From the NCBI GenBank assembly GCA_050084985.1, contig JBITNC010000001.1, forward strand, positions 87,606,001 to 87,670,000: DNA of 64,000 bases, read 5' to 3'. The DNA is from Nageia nagi. Taxonomy: Eukaryota; Pinophyta. The translations under genes were made by a program, and so were the position numbers. This document shows positions 24,471 through 36,252 of this stretch, piece by piece (position 1 is the stretch's first letter; each line of letters opens with the position of its first letter). The notes below the pieces were generated by a model. That model worked only from the letters and a program-made list of their open reading frames with translations, was not told the origin of the DNA and ran no database searches.

Positions 24471-25660
24471 AGCATCAAAGTTTGTGATGATTAATGACCA
24501 TATTTATAAGAACTTTGATCAAACCCTCATAAGATGTGTAACTAGTGATGAAGCCTAGAGGATCTTGCATGAATTTCACTATGGATTCTCTAGAGGAAGC
24601 TATAGTGGTCTTACTACAATAGTAAAAATATTATAAGCAAGTGATTATTAGCCAACTATATTTCAAGATTCATTCAAGATATCTTAGGAATGTGGTAAAT
24701 GTAGCAGGTATGTGGGAAGGAGAAGACAAGCTACCATGCCTTTAAAACTTGTGGTCATTGAAGAATTTTTTCAATGATGGAGCTTAGAATTCATTAGTGT
24801 TATAAATCCAAACTCTTCAATGGATCATAATTTTATCCTGAATGTGACAGACTACTTTATAAGGTGGTCAAAAGAAATAACATTGCAAAAGTGTAGATCA
24901 AGAGGTAGTGATTGGAATAATAAAAAGATTGATCACTCGCTTTGGCATCCCACAAACCATTGTGTTAGATAATGCTTCTACATTCATTGAGGCTAATTTT
25001 TTAGAGTTTATTATTGAGTATGAGATTTATTAGTTATTATCTTCAAACTATTATCTACAAGGGAATGGGTTAGCTAAGTTAATGAATAAAAACTTAACCT
25101 AGATTATTAAGAGAACAATTAAATGGAATTCTAGGAAATGGCATATAAAGCTAGACTATGCATTATGGGCTTATAGAATTAGTATCAAATCAGCTATAAA
25201 AAAATCACCCTATGTATTAGTTTATGGTAAAAGACCAATTCTACCCATTCATCTTGAGTTATGTGTATTAAAAATCCTATAGAAGTTAAAATACTATGAC
25301 TTCAAGCCATTGCAAATCAAATTCAATCAGTTGATCAAGCTAGAAGAAGACATAAATAAAGCTTATCAGGCTTTCCATAATAGATAAAATATTTTCAAAA
25401 AATGGTTTGAAAAACATAATTCTTCTTGGGTCAAGTTTGAAGTTGGAGACATAGTCCTAAAATGGGACATGGAAAAAGCAAAGCTCAGCAAGCACCAAAA
25501 GTTTGATTCCTTATGGAGCAGGCAATATATCATCATTGATGCCTTATAGAATAATGCATTTAAACTATAGGATATTTCTAGGTCTGAAGAACATCCTATA
25601 CTAATGAATGGGATCCATCTAAAACATTATAGGGTGATCAGATGATTCATAACACCATTA
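24471..25660 (+). pseudogene. Element 1 integrase
   Basis: The N-terminal zinc domain is recognisable as HEFHYGFSRGSYSG and, after a gap, ECGKCSRYVG. The core has WSLEFISVINP, NVTDYFIRWSKEITLQ, a LDNASTF-type second-Asp block readable after a frame change, and a final YALWAYR-like block. The C-terminal domain reads SSWVKFEVGDIVLKWDMEK, LSKHQKFDSLW and GIHLKHYRVIR, and is the part that has been tandemly duplicated. No chromodomain follows. Stops and frame changes are frequent. Confidence 0.82.
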
Positions 25661-26700
25661 GAATATACACAATAAATAGTTCTATGGAAATAGTTCTTTT
25701 ATTTGATTTTCTTGCTTTCAAAAAGAAAATTGTATATATTATGTTTGCAAATAGTGCATTTCCTAAGGAATTAGGTAGCCATAATGTTTCATCTGCTAGG
25801 CATTATGGTGATTAAGTGTGATATTTGCAATTTTGTCCTATCAAAATATTAGCATTCAAAGTGAGATTTTCTCGAGAAAAGCCACTAGCTTGCACCTTAC
25901 TTCCTAATTTAAATTTGGCATGCTTGAGTTAAATGCTATGTTACTTATCATGTATGCCATAGCACTATGCATAAACCTTGACATTCCTAATGCATTAATG
26001 ATCATTACTAGGTAGAAGTTGAAAAATACAAGTAGATAAAACATATCCTAAACTCTATCATTCTTCTTGGGTCAAGTTTGAAGTTGGAGACATAGTCCTA
26101 AAATGGGACATGGAAAAAGCAAAGCTCAGCAAGCACCAAAAGTTTGATTCCTTATGGAGCAGGCAATATATCATCATTGATGCCTTATAGAATAATGCAT
26201 TTAAACTATAGGATATTTCTAGGTCTGAAGAACATCCTATACCAATGATGGGATCCATCTAAAACATTATAGGGTGATCAGATGATTTCATAACACACAT
26301 TAGAAATATACACAATAAATAGTTCTATGGAAATAGTTCTTTTATTTGATTTTCTTGCTTTCAAAAGAAAATTGTATATATTATGTTTGCAATAGTGCAT
26401 TTCCTAAGGAATTAGGTAGCCATAATGTTTCATCTACTAGGCATTATGGTGATTAAGTGTGATATTGCAATATGTCCTATCAAAATATTAGCATTCAAAG
26501 TGAGATTTTCTCGAGAAAAGCCACAAGCTTGCACCTTACTTCCTAATTTAAATTTGGCATGCTTGAGTTAAATGCTATGTTACTTATCATGTATGCCATA
26601 GCACTATGCATAAACCTTGACATTCCTAATGCATTAATGATCATTACTAGGTAGAAGTTGAAAATACAAGTAGATAAAACATATCCTTAACTCTATCATT
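25419..26700 (+). repeat. Direct tandem duplication of 641 bp
   Basis: The segment beginning ATTCTTCTTGGG at 25419 repeats at 26060; copy 1 is 25419-26059 and copy 2 about 26060-26700. It covers the integrase C-terminal domain plus about 0.4 kb downstream. The copies differ by a handful of substitutions and about six one- or two-base indels, mostly in A or T runs. That is far closer than the two LTRs of the same element, so the duplication is recent or an assembly artefact. Confidence 0.93.
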
Positions 26701-26884
26701 CCTCACTTAACAAATTTTAGAGCTTGAGCCTTCAAGCATTTGTAGTGCAATATAGTGTCTTTAAGAGCTTCTAGTGCCAAGCGATGAGCGAGTTGGAGGA
26801 CTTGTTTAGTTAGAGGACCTATTTAGTTGGAGGACTATTTAAAATATAGTCTGGCAAAGAGCTTGATGTTTACCAATGTTGTAA

Positions 26885-29066
26885 AGAAAATACTGAATAT
26901 AATGGTGAACCTAAAGCATACTATGGTGGCTTTAAGAAAGAGAGCTAAGGAGATGCTATAGATTCATGAAGAATACTTGGAGAATTTCCCTAGCATAAGC
27001 TAGACTAAAAGGGGAGTGCTTAGCCACATGGAAACATAGCATGCAAATGTGAAAAGACCTTTGCTACAATATGAAAGGTTGGATATTATTGGTAAAGGAA
27101 AGACCATAGATTTAGACAATAATATGATTCTAAATCAATGCTTGGAATATTTTGTGCCATATGAGTTTTTCACATGCCCAAAAATTCTAACAACCATTTC
27201 CTTGAGATGCAACCAATAGGAATTCATCATTAGGGAATATAAGGAACAAAATAAGGGTTAAGAGGAAGCTAAATATTAGCTGGATACCTTCTTATATTAC
27301 TCTCTTGAGGCCATTGTTAATGCATTTGTAGTCCCAGCTGATTGGAGATTCCATGTCAAGAAGCAAATTGATTTAAAGAAGGAAAAGTAGGAATTTTATC
27401 GAAATGAAGATGAGATGATTAAATGGATTGATGAGAAATATGATAGGAATACCATAAAGATCCACCAGAGCTATGATATTGCATTATTTAAAAATCCTAA
27501 TGATAGGTAGGGCTTGTAAACTTTGATGGTGATACTTGGGTGTGTGACCCAAATAGAATCTAATGAGGCCATGGTTAGGATGGCCCATAATATTGTTGAA
27601 GGATTTGTATGCTATGATTTTTCTCCCTTTTTATCAAATGAAATTAGGAAAAAAATATTTAACATCAAAAAATGTGGTTTCAAACATTCTTCTTATCTAT
27701 GTTAGCTTATTATCTATTATAATAAGCTACCACATACCCAAAAATACCATCAAGCTCTTCTACAACTCTTGCTTCAATTAGCATGAGGGTACCAATACTC
27801 ACCAAGGTTCATGGCTCTTACTACAAGTTCATGGATAAATAGTTTACCCATGTTATGAAGATTCTCATCAGGAGAAATGTATATAGATTGCACCAAGCTG
27901 TCTAGGAGGAGTTGTAAGGTGGAAATAAAATTGAGGATTGGTACTTTTTGAAGGGGATGATAGTCATAATAAGGTATGTGTATTTTGAAAATTCCTTCTT
28001 ACTACCCAAGTTTGTTACCCCATAGTTTTTATTCTTCAAAAATGGGTAGGAAAATAGCTACCATAGAAACTAAATACAAGTTGGGTGTAATTTCAAGCCC
28101 GTAATAAAAATGCCAATTGTACTAGGTAAATTTACATTAATAGTAGATTGTACAAAGTAGTTGTTAAATTTTATTATTCAAAATTTTAAATTAGAAAAGG
28201 TAGAATGTGATTGGATGTATGACACCTTAGGGAAATGTACAAAAATAATAAAAGCCAATAAAAAATACCAAGCACTCAGTCATGAAGCCTGAACCTATAT
28301 TGAATTTTTTGCAAACCAGATTGAGTAGGAAGCTGAAGCCTCCTAGAATGGGAATTTAGTATTTTGGATAAGGCATGGATGGCCTTGGAAGGATCAATGA
28401 AATATAGAATATGGGATACCATAAGGTAGAAATTTGCCTTAGCCCATGAGGTCATTGTCAGTTATAAGATGAGTTGCTATGGGGCTCAATAAAATTAAAT
28501 ATTTCACTAAATTCATATTTAAGTATACCACCAAGGTGGTACATGTTGAGAATAAGCCTTTTGGTGAGTTCAAGTACAATCTATACTGAAAAGATGAATA
28601 TTAGAATGACCACCTCTAGAGAAAGGGCAAACCTTGCCACCCAATTTTTAAAGCAAAATATTAGGAGATGATCATCCATTAGCATAATGAGTAGAGGTGC
28701 TAAAAATCCAAGGAAAAGAAAACTTAAATAAGGATCTAGCTCATAATAACCTTAGAAAAAAAAAGTAGACACAAGTAGCAATGGTTACAACTCCTAGGGA
28801 ATCTTCCCCTAAAAAGAAAAGAAGAATCAAATTAGTAATCAAGGAGCCATATAAAGAATAGAAGGCCTTGAAGGAAAAATAGCTTGCAAAGAAACCCTAT
28901 TCTCCAATAAGTATTGATCCCATCTCCATTGGTGCAAGAAGAACAACTAGAAATAAGCATGAAAGATGTATAATTTATGGATTCAAAGAGCCCAAAACCC
29001 TAAAGCATCGATATTTAGTTTTCCAAGATACACAAGAAGAATTCAAGGATGAAATGCAATAAGGGG
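26885..29066 (+). pseudogene. Element 1 extra reading frame downstream of integrase
   Basis: About 2.2 kb of plus-strand sequence reads as a long, stop-interrupted protein in mostly one frame at a time. Examples are GKGKTIDLDNNMILNQCLEY, EAIVNAFVVPADWRFHVKKQ and DEMIKWIDEKYDRNTIKIHQ. The longest open part is 27523-27705. A basic segment (PKKKRRIKLVIKEPYKE, near 28810) could act as a nuclear localisation signal. It was not matched to any family. Tat-lineage elements commonly have extra frames of unknown function outside gag-pol, which suits this position between integrase and the 3' LTR. Which residues start the protein is unknown. Confidence 0.5.
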
Positions 29067-29074
29067 GAGGTAAT

Positions 29075-29488
29075 ATGCTAGAAATAAGTGCAAATATAGC
29101 AAAAGGAGGAGAATTGAGTGTAAATGGGGATGATGATGATGATGATCCAAAGAAAAAGGACTTTGACCCAATAGATAAGGAAAAAAGAAAAAGGCCCTAT
29201 TATGATAGAAGAAGAAGAGGAAAAATCTCAAATACAACCCATTGTAGAAATAGAAAAAAGATACCTATTGTAGAAACACCTATGTCCACTTCAAAAGAAG
29301 ATACATCCTACCATTCTTTGATTCCTTATTCGACTACCTCAAGTGAGGAAATAAAAAATAATTTTTCTACTCAAGTAGTAGAGCCCATTTATTGGGCAAC
29401 ATTCATCAATAAATCCCCTTCACTCCCAAAGAAGCAAGGTATATTATTGAGTAGAGTTATAGATACAAGGGTTATTAAAATTGCATAA
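29075..29488 (+). pseudogene. Element 1 acidic/basic open frame (137 aa)
   Basis: This is the longest open frame in the window. It directly follows the preceding extra frame after a stop and a short gap, so it is probably its continuation. It contains an Asp run (NGDDDDDDPKKKD), a basic patch (KEKRKRPYYDRRRRGK) and a Ser/Thr/Pro-rich middle. No domain or catalytic motif was recognised, and it is probably disordered. The Met at 29075 may not be a real start. Confidence 0.5.
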
Positions 29489-30731
29489 ATGCCTTTTAAA
29501 TATAAGAAGTTAGATACAGCCCTACGACTATAGTGAATGTACATATGTAGAGTGCATTAGTAATAGATCAATCCAAGTTTTTGGTAAATACTACCTTGGA
29601 ATTTGGAAAAAGTCTCTAGTCCATGGAGAATAAAATAGAAAAATCAATTAAAAGATTGAGCAATACAAAGGAGACTACTTTCAAAGGAATAAGATGATAG
29701 CCAAGATACAAAACCAAAATAAAGAATTAATTAAAAAGTTGGCTAAAAAAAAGTCTAAGCATGATAAGAGCCTACAAGATTGTAAGGCAGAGTTGGATAT
29801 ATTGAAAAATTAAATTGAAGAGCTAAAGGCCTTATCCAGCATAATTGATAGGCAAAAAACTCAGTAAATATAAGAAGAGTTCAAGAAGACTATAGTAGCC
29901 AATAAAATTTTAAATGATGATAAGGTAAAGTTCTTACATATCATCAAAGATTATAGGAAAAACATGGTGGAGAAAATTGGAGAAAGAATGGTAAGCCTAT
30001 CTAAGTTATACTTTTTGAAGAATCAAATATAATAGGCCATACTTCAATATGATGCTTTGAAAACACTTCAATAGTTAGCACTAGAAGCCCTAAGAATAAA
30101 AATTGAAGAAATGTAAAGTTGGCTTAGGGTGATAATAGAGAAGCATTTGGCCACTATAACCACAAGGCCTAAGTAAACACTTTTGAGAAAAATCAAGGAT
30201 GTTTGTAATTCAAAAGATTTGGCATTGGCCCTATACCTAGAGAAAGGTCAGTTGAAGGTTGAAATTAGCTTCATAAATATGTTTTTCAATTCTTTAATTC
30301 AATTGAAAGATCCCAAATTATAGGAAGAGTTTGACGTACAAAGTAGTACTAATCGATGGGTAGAAAATATTAAATCATTTTAGATGGAGATTTAGCAATA
30401 AATTTTTATTAGAAACACTTCTTAGACCTACAAGAAATGAGTGATCAAGCCTAGGAAGTAATCTTAAGGTTTTTGAATGTTAATAGATTAGAGAATATTT
30501 GCATAGGTTTTAGAGAATATATTTCCAAATTTCAAGCATATACCATCCTATATTAGGTGGATAATAAAGATCTCTAAGATATATATAAGAAACATCAATC
30601 ATTATTTCCTACTAACTTGATCCCATAGAAATAGACTTGACAAAAAGATACAACTGTGCAAGCAAGTGGAGTGGTTAATAAGGGTTTCTATTCTCTAGCA
30701 AGCTCAATACCCCATAGAGCCACCATAAGAT
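29489..30731 (+). other. Element 1 coiled-coil-like remnant and 3' leader to LTR
   Basis: From about 29600 to 30130 the plus strand has Lys/Glu/Leu-rich stretches with heptad-like spacing, broken by many stops, consistent with the coiled-coil tail of the extra frame. From 30130 to 30731 nothing is recognised. A clear polypurine tract is not visible just before the 3' LTR. Confidence 0.4.
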
Positions 30732-32594
30732 TGTTATCCTTGCATAATCACACTCTAAAAGGGGTAATATTCTTTAATTTATTCATTTTTCAATAAATCC
30801 TCTTCCATTTTTCCCATTTTTGGTTCCCCTTTCTTCCATTTGTGAATACTTGTACAAAATTTAGTCTTAAGTTTGCATTGTAAATACTTGGTCCTCTTCT
30901 TAAGATTCTTGTATTATATGTTCTCTTAGTTCAAAGTATTATCAATTTTAAGTATTTTATGGGTCATTTTTGTATTATTGGGTCCTAGTTAGAAAGATGT
31001 TACTTAGAATCACCATTTTATTCTAGGGTGGGTGTTTTTTGTAAATAATCTAATGAGTTATGTTCAAGATATGAGTATAAGTCATAATCCAAAGAGTATC
31101 CATTTTGATTAATGGCTAAGTCATTTCCAAGTTTTGTCTAGGCCTAATCCTAGTTTTATTACTAGGTAATATTGTACATTATTTGTTTGTGTGTCTAAGT
31201 CAAGTTTGGGCCTTGTTGTACATAATTATCAGTCTATAATAGATAATGTGTCTAGAGTCAACTATGAGTATTGTATATAAGTTTTAGTTTAGGTTAAGTC
31301 TAGTTTGGGCCCTATTATAAGAGTTAAGTGAAGTAGGGAAAATGAAATTACAAGGGTGACATCATACTTTTCAATGAAATTTAGGGGGATCTAGATGACT
31401 TAGTCATTGGGCGATCTTGGTGGTTCTTCATGGAAAGATATATTCACAAATTCATATTTAGTAAACCCCATCAATTTTGAGTGATGATATCATACTTTTT
31501 TGAAGAAATCAGCAAGTGATAAGTTCCATAGTATTTGTTAATCCCCATTAAAGCATAATAAGACTGCTAGAAAGAAGTAAAGACTATAAGAGGAGAAGAA
31601 GACTCAAGTCCACTTAACCAAGAGTGTATGACCCCCATGACTCTACCAACATGTTAATTGCAACTCATTTTCACATGGCAATAGTAGTTCACTCTTGGGT
31701 TTGAATGACACATCTTCCTTCACCCTAATAGTAATCAACACCAGAATTATGGAAGAAGCATTTAATAGTTACAGAAGGTTGGTAGGTCACCAAATGATTA
31801 ATCAGCCTAATTGTACATAAAGAGATGGTGAACCATACCTTATAAATACAATAACAGTTTAGATATGCCACTTTCAAGAGATAAAGGATGACTGATTAGG
31901 TTATATTGGTACTTGATTAAAGGTTTGTAAATTCCTAAAATCAATGTTGCATTGGGATCATAATCCATAATCAATCAAAATTACAAATTTGTATATACAT
32001 ATTGTAAATATTTAGTGTCATTTAATTCATAGTCAAATAGGTAGATGTAGTCATTAATGGTGGACAACTACCCATTTTGTATGTAGAACATTATAAATAG
32101 AGGATTATTAAAGGTCCAAAAGGTTTAACATTTTAGCAAAGTTACCCAATATGAGAAGTGTTTTTATATATGATAATACAATACTATAGTATTTTTCCCT
32201 TTGTAATTTGTGGTTGTTATATTATTTTTTAATCATTATGTATGAAGCATTATCCTAAGTTGTGGTTGTGTATTGTGATTACAAGACCCCAAGAGTAAGT
32301 TAGTTATTCTATTATTAGTCTTGGAAATGGATTACTTCTTATGCAATAATGCTGGGTTGATTAATTTTAGGTTTATTTTCTATAGTTTAGATTTTGATAT
32401 TTTTTCAATTACTCTTTACCTCTTTTATCTCTTTCTTATTACTTTTGAGCTCTTTCATAGATAGGAACCAACCTATAACCCAAAGATTGAAGCAAAAAAA
32501 ACCCCACAAGGCTCACTGTCCCACCACTTTTTGGCTCTTTCAAGAACCCTACTATTACCAAACAAACCTTTAGGTTACATTATATTGATCAACA
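30732..32594 (+). repeat. Element 1, 3' LTR (1863 bp)
   Basis: It matches the 5' LTR from TGTTATCCTTGCA to TGATCAACA. It is longer than the 5' copy, mainly from about 90 extra bases near 31275-31400. The conserved TATA box is at 32092-32100. Confidence 0.92.
32092..32100 (+). promoter_or_regulatory. TATA box in element 1, 3' LTR
   Basis: TATAAATAG at the position matching 19091-19099 in the 5' LTR. Confidence 0.65.
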
Positions 32595-32599
32595 CTTCT
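32595..32599. repeat. Target site duplication of element 1, right copy (CTTCT)
   Basis: Identical to 17813-17817 and directly abutting the AACA end of the 3' LTR. Confidence 0.9.
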
Positions 32600-32749
32600 C
32601 TATGATAATCATATCTCATGCATAAATCATATAAGTAATTTTATTAAAAAAGAATGATGATAACAAAAAGGGTTTAGTCTTACCTCCCTCTTACCTTGTT
32701 ATGGGCATAATATTCAACAAGAGAAACCATGTTGACCATATTATTGTAT

Positions 32750-33858
32750 CATTCATCATTGGATTGTGCTATGTTTTGTTATTAGATTCCTCATTGGTAA
32801 CATAATTAACTTATCCATTTTCTAAAAGCTAATGTAATTCTTCATTTCAACACATCCATTAGTGGAATGCATTTCTTGATCATACAAATTATGATTGTTC
32901 TCTTTGTACCAATGGGGATTCTTTTATATTTACCATATTCTCTTCCATTTTTAGATTATATCAATCCCTTTGCTAAATAATCTTTTAACATTTATGTAGG
33001 ACCTATATGGAACTTGTAGAAGGTTCCTTTTCTTCTTCATATGTATTTAGTTCAACCATATTTACTTATAATTCTCATTCCTTTGGTATGAATTTTGATG
33101 ATTTTCCTTACTAGAAGTGTATACTTAAGTTGACCAAATCTTAACAAGAACTTTTCTTTTTCAACAAGCATGTGAATCATATGCATAAATAGACCTCTAA
33201 CATAATCAAGACCTCTTTCACCAAGAATAGGTTTAATTTTATTAATAAATACCTTGCGATAAATTCCTCATCCACCTTTCGATCTATTGATCTCCAAATT
33301 TCACATACTTTTTTGTAAACTTCTCCAATATTTTTTATTACCTTGCTTATAATGAATCAAATATGTTAAATCAAGAGGTTTCTTAATATTGCATTGGAAG
33401 TACCTTTTGAACCAATCCTTCAACTATTGATATGATAATATAGAACCTAGTTCCAAACTATGAAACCACTTTTGACTTCACTAATTCAAACTCATAGGAA
33501 AATATTTTCTTTCAAATGGTCATTAACACCATATTTAAGTTCTATAATGTATTTAAAACCCTATATATATCTGATAGGATCAGTCTCATCATTAATTTTT
33601 TGAATTTAGGGTCCTTTCTATACTAACAAGAAGTGATTGTGAATCTCCATACTTAAGGGACTTCTTTATATTCTATATGATCAACATTTTTCCCATAGTA
33701 TTTTTGAAGTAATTTTACTCTCATTTCCAATTGCTCAAATTTTTTGATGTAACATTCAAAGATTTATTCCCAATGTTGACGTTGATTAGCATGGATGTTG
33801 CCATCGGCCTTAGTGCATAAATTTTTGCAATTAATTTAAAGAGATCCAGTGTTGTCAT
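32750..33858 (-). pseudogene. gag of the older gypsy element that hosts element 1
   Basis: On the minus strand a probable start Met lies at 33856-33858 (MTTLDLFKLIAKIYALRPM). After frame changes the gag core is readable as PLSMEIHNHFLL, KINDETDPIRYI and ELKYGVNDHL, matching the family pattern of PFSxEI, then YDGxxDPxxHL. Near the end NPHWYKENNHN and MHSTNGCVEMKNYI resemble the C-x-x-H...H-S-T-x-x-C block that closes gag in this group. The continuation of the element was displaced by element 1 and resumes as the acidic frame at 17.5-17.8 kb. Heavily decayed. Confidence 0.65.
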
Positions 33859-35975
33859 ATTAAGAATAGATGTCAAATGCTCCTTACAGCATTAAGGTAT
33901 TTTAATTAAAAAAGTTAACCCAAAAATATGCTATTTATGCAAAATATGCCTTTAAAAATCACTAAAATATCCCAATATGAAAAGATTTTCTAATGTAAAA
34001 ACACACCAAACGACTAGAATAAGCTTGAAGTTTTGAATATTTTTACAAAAATGTTTTCAACCAAAAATATCAAAAAAATGCATGCAATAATTTTAATTTT
34101 TCATTTCAAAACATTTCCCATCATGAATATTTAAGGTTTAGGCAAAATTTTAGGGCACAAACAACCATCAAATCTTCAAAAATTAGGCTCAAAATCTAGG
34201 GTCTTATAAAAATGAAATGCAACAAAAAAATTATTCAAACAAAATCCAATGAAAATACATGCAACTAAACTTAATCACACCTACTAAAAATTGCCTATTG
34301 TGAATATATAAGGTTTGGACAAAGTTCTAGGACATAAACAAGCATAAAATATTTAAAATTAGGTTCAAAATTGGAGGTTTTGATTAAAAATGAAATTCTA
34401 CAAAATAAAAATACCTTCAAATTTTCAACAATTTAAAAGCAATAGGAGTTTTAAATTTATAAAAATTAAGTACAAAAAAAATCAAGAAAAACCTAGGGCT
34501 TCCTATGAAAAATTCACAAAAAATATGATGCCCTAAAAATGAAAAATGTAGTTTTTTTTTAATAAAAATTAGAGTAGGTTTGAGTAACACTTTTTAACCC
34601 TAGTTAAGATATGGAAATTTTATTAAAGGTGGGAGTTAATTGTCAAATATTTTTAGTCACCCCTAAGATTAACCTAGGTAGAAACTATAATAAACATTAA
34701 CATTTGATCATAAGAGCAATAAACAAAAGTATAACAAAATGGAAATGAATAAAGCAATACTTATACTATTGGATCAAGGTAACATTTATTCACTAATGAT
34801 AAAGGGATGAAGGGATAGCTACATACCTCTAATCCTTACCTAGGAGAATTTTATTATATGTAAACTAAGCTTATTGAAGAAATATGACCTTAATGTATGA
34901 ACCCCATGAACAACAACAATAAGAAGATCAGCTCAGGCATGCATGCTAGCACAGGTGCTAGGTCCAAAAATATCAGTGCAAGTATGCATATGAGTGTGAA
35001 TGCTAAGGTTCCTAATAAATAGAATTTGCCACCAAGAGGTGATGCATATAATAATATCAATAAGTCAATCCAAATATATAATTGTGAAAGATGAAGTGAA
35101 AGATATGCTCGTGTGAAAAAAAAATCCCAATCTCAATAGGAGGTATTGAGAAAAACCTAAAAGTAGGTACTTGCTATTGAGATGAAATCTTTATGCTTTC
35201 CCATGTAATCATAATTAAAGTTAAATATGAAAGAGTACCTCCACATAGAAGCTAGCATCGATGTAAGGGTGCCTTACACAAACAAAGAAAAGATTACATG
35301 AGAGGTGTCTTAAGTGGACCAACATAATGATATAATATGATATTAATATAATAAAATAAAATATGATTGAGTGTGATTAAATATGTGTGTAATGTTGCAC
35401 CTAAGTGGGACCATGTTAAGGGGCCCAATTTTATGTGTCAACAGATAACATCCATAATATGTTATTGAGCCTTATCAATCTTGAAAACATGCATGTACAT
35501 AATTCCAAGAATAAAATCATCCTTTACCAATTTTCTTGGATAGATACCATCAATATTAAATAGCATGTCTTGTACCTCAAGGTATTAGAATGATGTATCC
35601 CATAAGAATTTGACTTTACCTCTAATCTTGCATGGTAAACATTTTCATGTTTCATAAGGTAGGTATTTTGGAGGAGGAAGAGAGAGATCTACATAGAAAA
35701 ATTATATGTTTAAAATTACTCTAATGCATGTGTTAAGCTATTTATAATGCTAAGTTTGTGGTTTAGAATACTATAAATGTATCAAATATTAAAATAAGTT
35801 TTACATGTATATTGGAAATCTATTAATCATGTATTTTATAGTTGCATGGATATTGTACATATATCAATTGATTGACACACTACATGTGGAAATTAATTAT
35901 GGTAATTAAGATATTTATGACAAGACCTATATATACAAAAAGGCCTAAACATATGACACATGTTTAAACTTTAGA
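33859..35975. other. Gene-free stretch
   Basis: Probably the leader and LTR side of the minus-strand gypsy element, but no LTR partner or primer site was found. It has repeated AAAATTAGG/AAAATCTAGG-like phrases near 34150-34400. A purine-rich TTAAGGGGCCC precedes TGTGTCAACAG near 35415-35445 and could mark another element edge. Confidence 0.4.
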
Positions 35976-36252
35976 GCCATGTCAAAATATTTGAAAAGGA
36001 TCAAGCCATGTCAAAATATTTGATAAGTATTTATCCATATCAAATGTTACAACAAGGCTCAAGCCATGTAAAATAATTTGACATGCATGTCAAATGTTTG
36101 ACAAGGCTTGAGCCATGTTAAAAGTTGTGATAAGGTTCAAACCATATCGAATATTTCAATATGAATTGAGCCTTATTTTAATATTTGACATGGATCAAGT
36201 CTTATAGAATGTTTAGACATGGCTTGAGCCTTATTAGATATTTTGACATGGA
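35976..36252. repeat. 29-bp degenerate tandem repeat, about nine units
   Basis: Units start near 35976, 36005, 36034, 36063, 36111, 36141, 36169, 36199 and 36227. The consensus is GCCATGTCAAAATATTTG followed by ACAAGGCTCAA. Later units drift to GCCTTATTTTAATATTTG. The spacing of 28-30 bases is regular; one extra half unit occurs near 36084. Confidence 0.75.

Larger units (their letters stand above)
17818..32594 (+). mobile_element. Element 1: full-length, inactive Tat-like Ty3/gypsy retrotransposon (14.8 kb)
   Basis: The element is bounded by two LTRs (TGTTAT start; right copy ends AACA) and a perfect 5-bp target duplication. Internal order on the plus strand is gag, protease, an RNase H-like domain, RT, RNase H, integrase, then about 4 kb of extra, partly open sequence before the 3' LTR. 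Large size, an additional RNase H and an extra frame are features of the Tat lineage of plant Ty3/gypsy elements, so it is assigned there by inference. All genes carry stops and frameshifts. The LTRs look roughly 80-88% alike by eye, with one indel of about 90 bases, implying an old insertion. It inserted into an open frame of an older minus-strand gypsy element. Confidence 0.9.

Noticed and set aside
24202-24471. Minus-strand open frame over element 1 RNase H
   Set aside because: Shadow of the plus-strand RNase H, which carries family motifs.
29043-29237. Minus-strand open frame rich in His and Leu
   Set aside because: It is the antisense shadow of the Asp/Lys-rich plus-strand frame at 29075-29488; the His run comes from the Asp-codon run.
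35976-36252. CRISPR-like array
   Set aside because: The units are head-to-tail without unique spacers and the DNA is eukaryotic; it is an ordinary tandem repeat.
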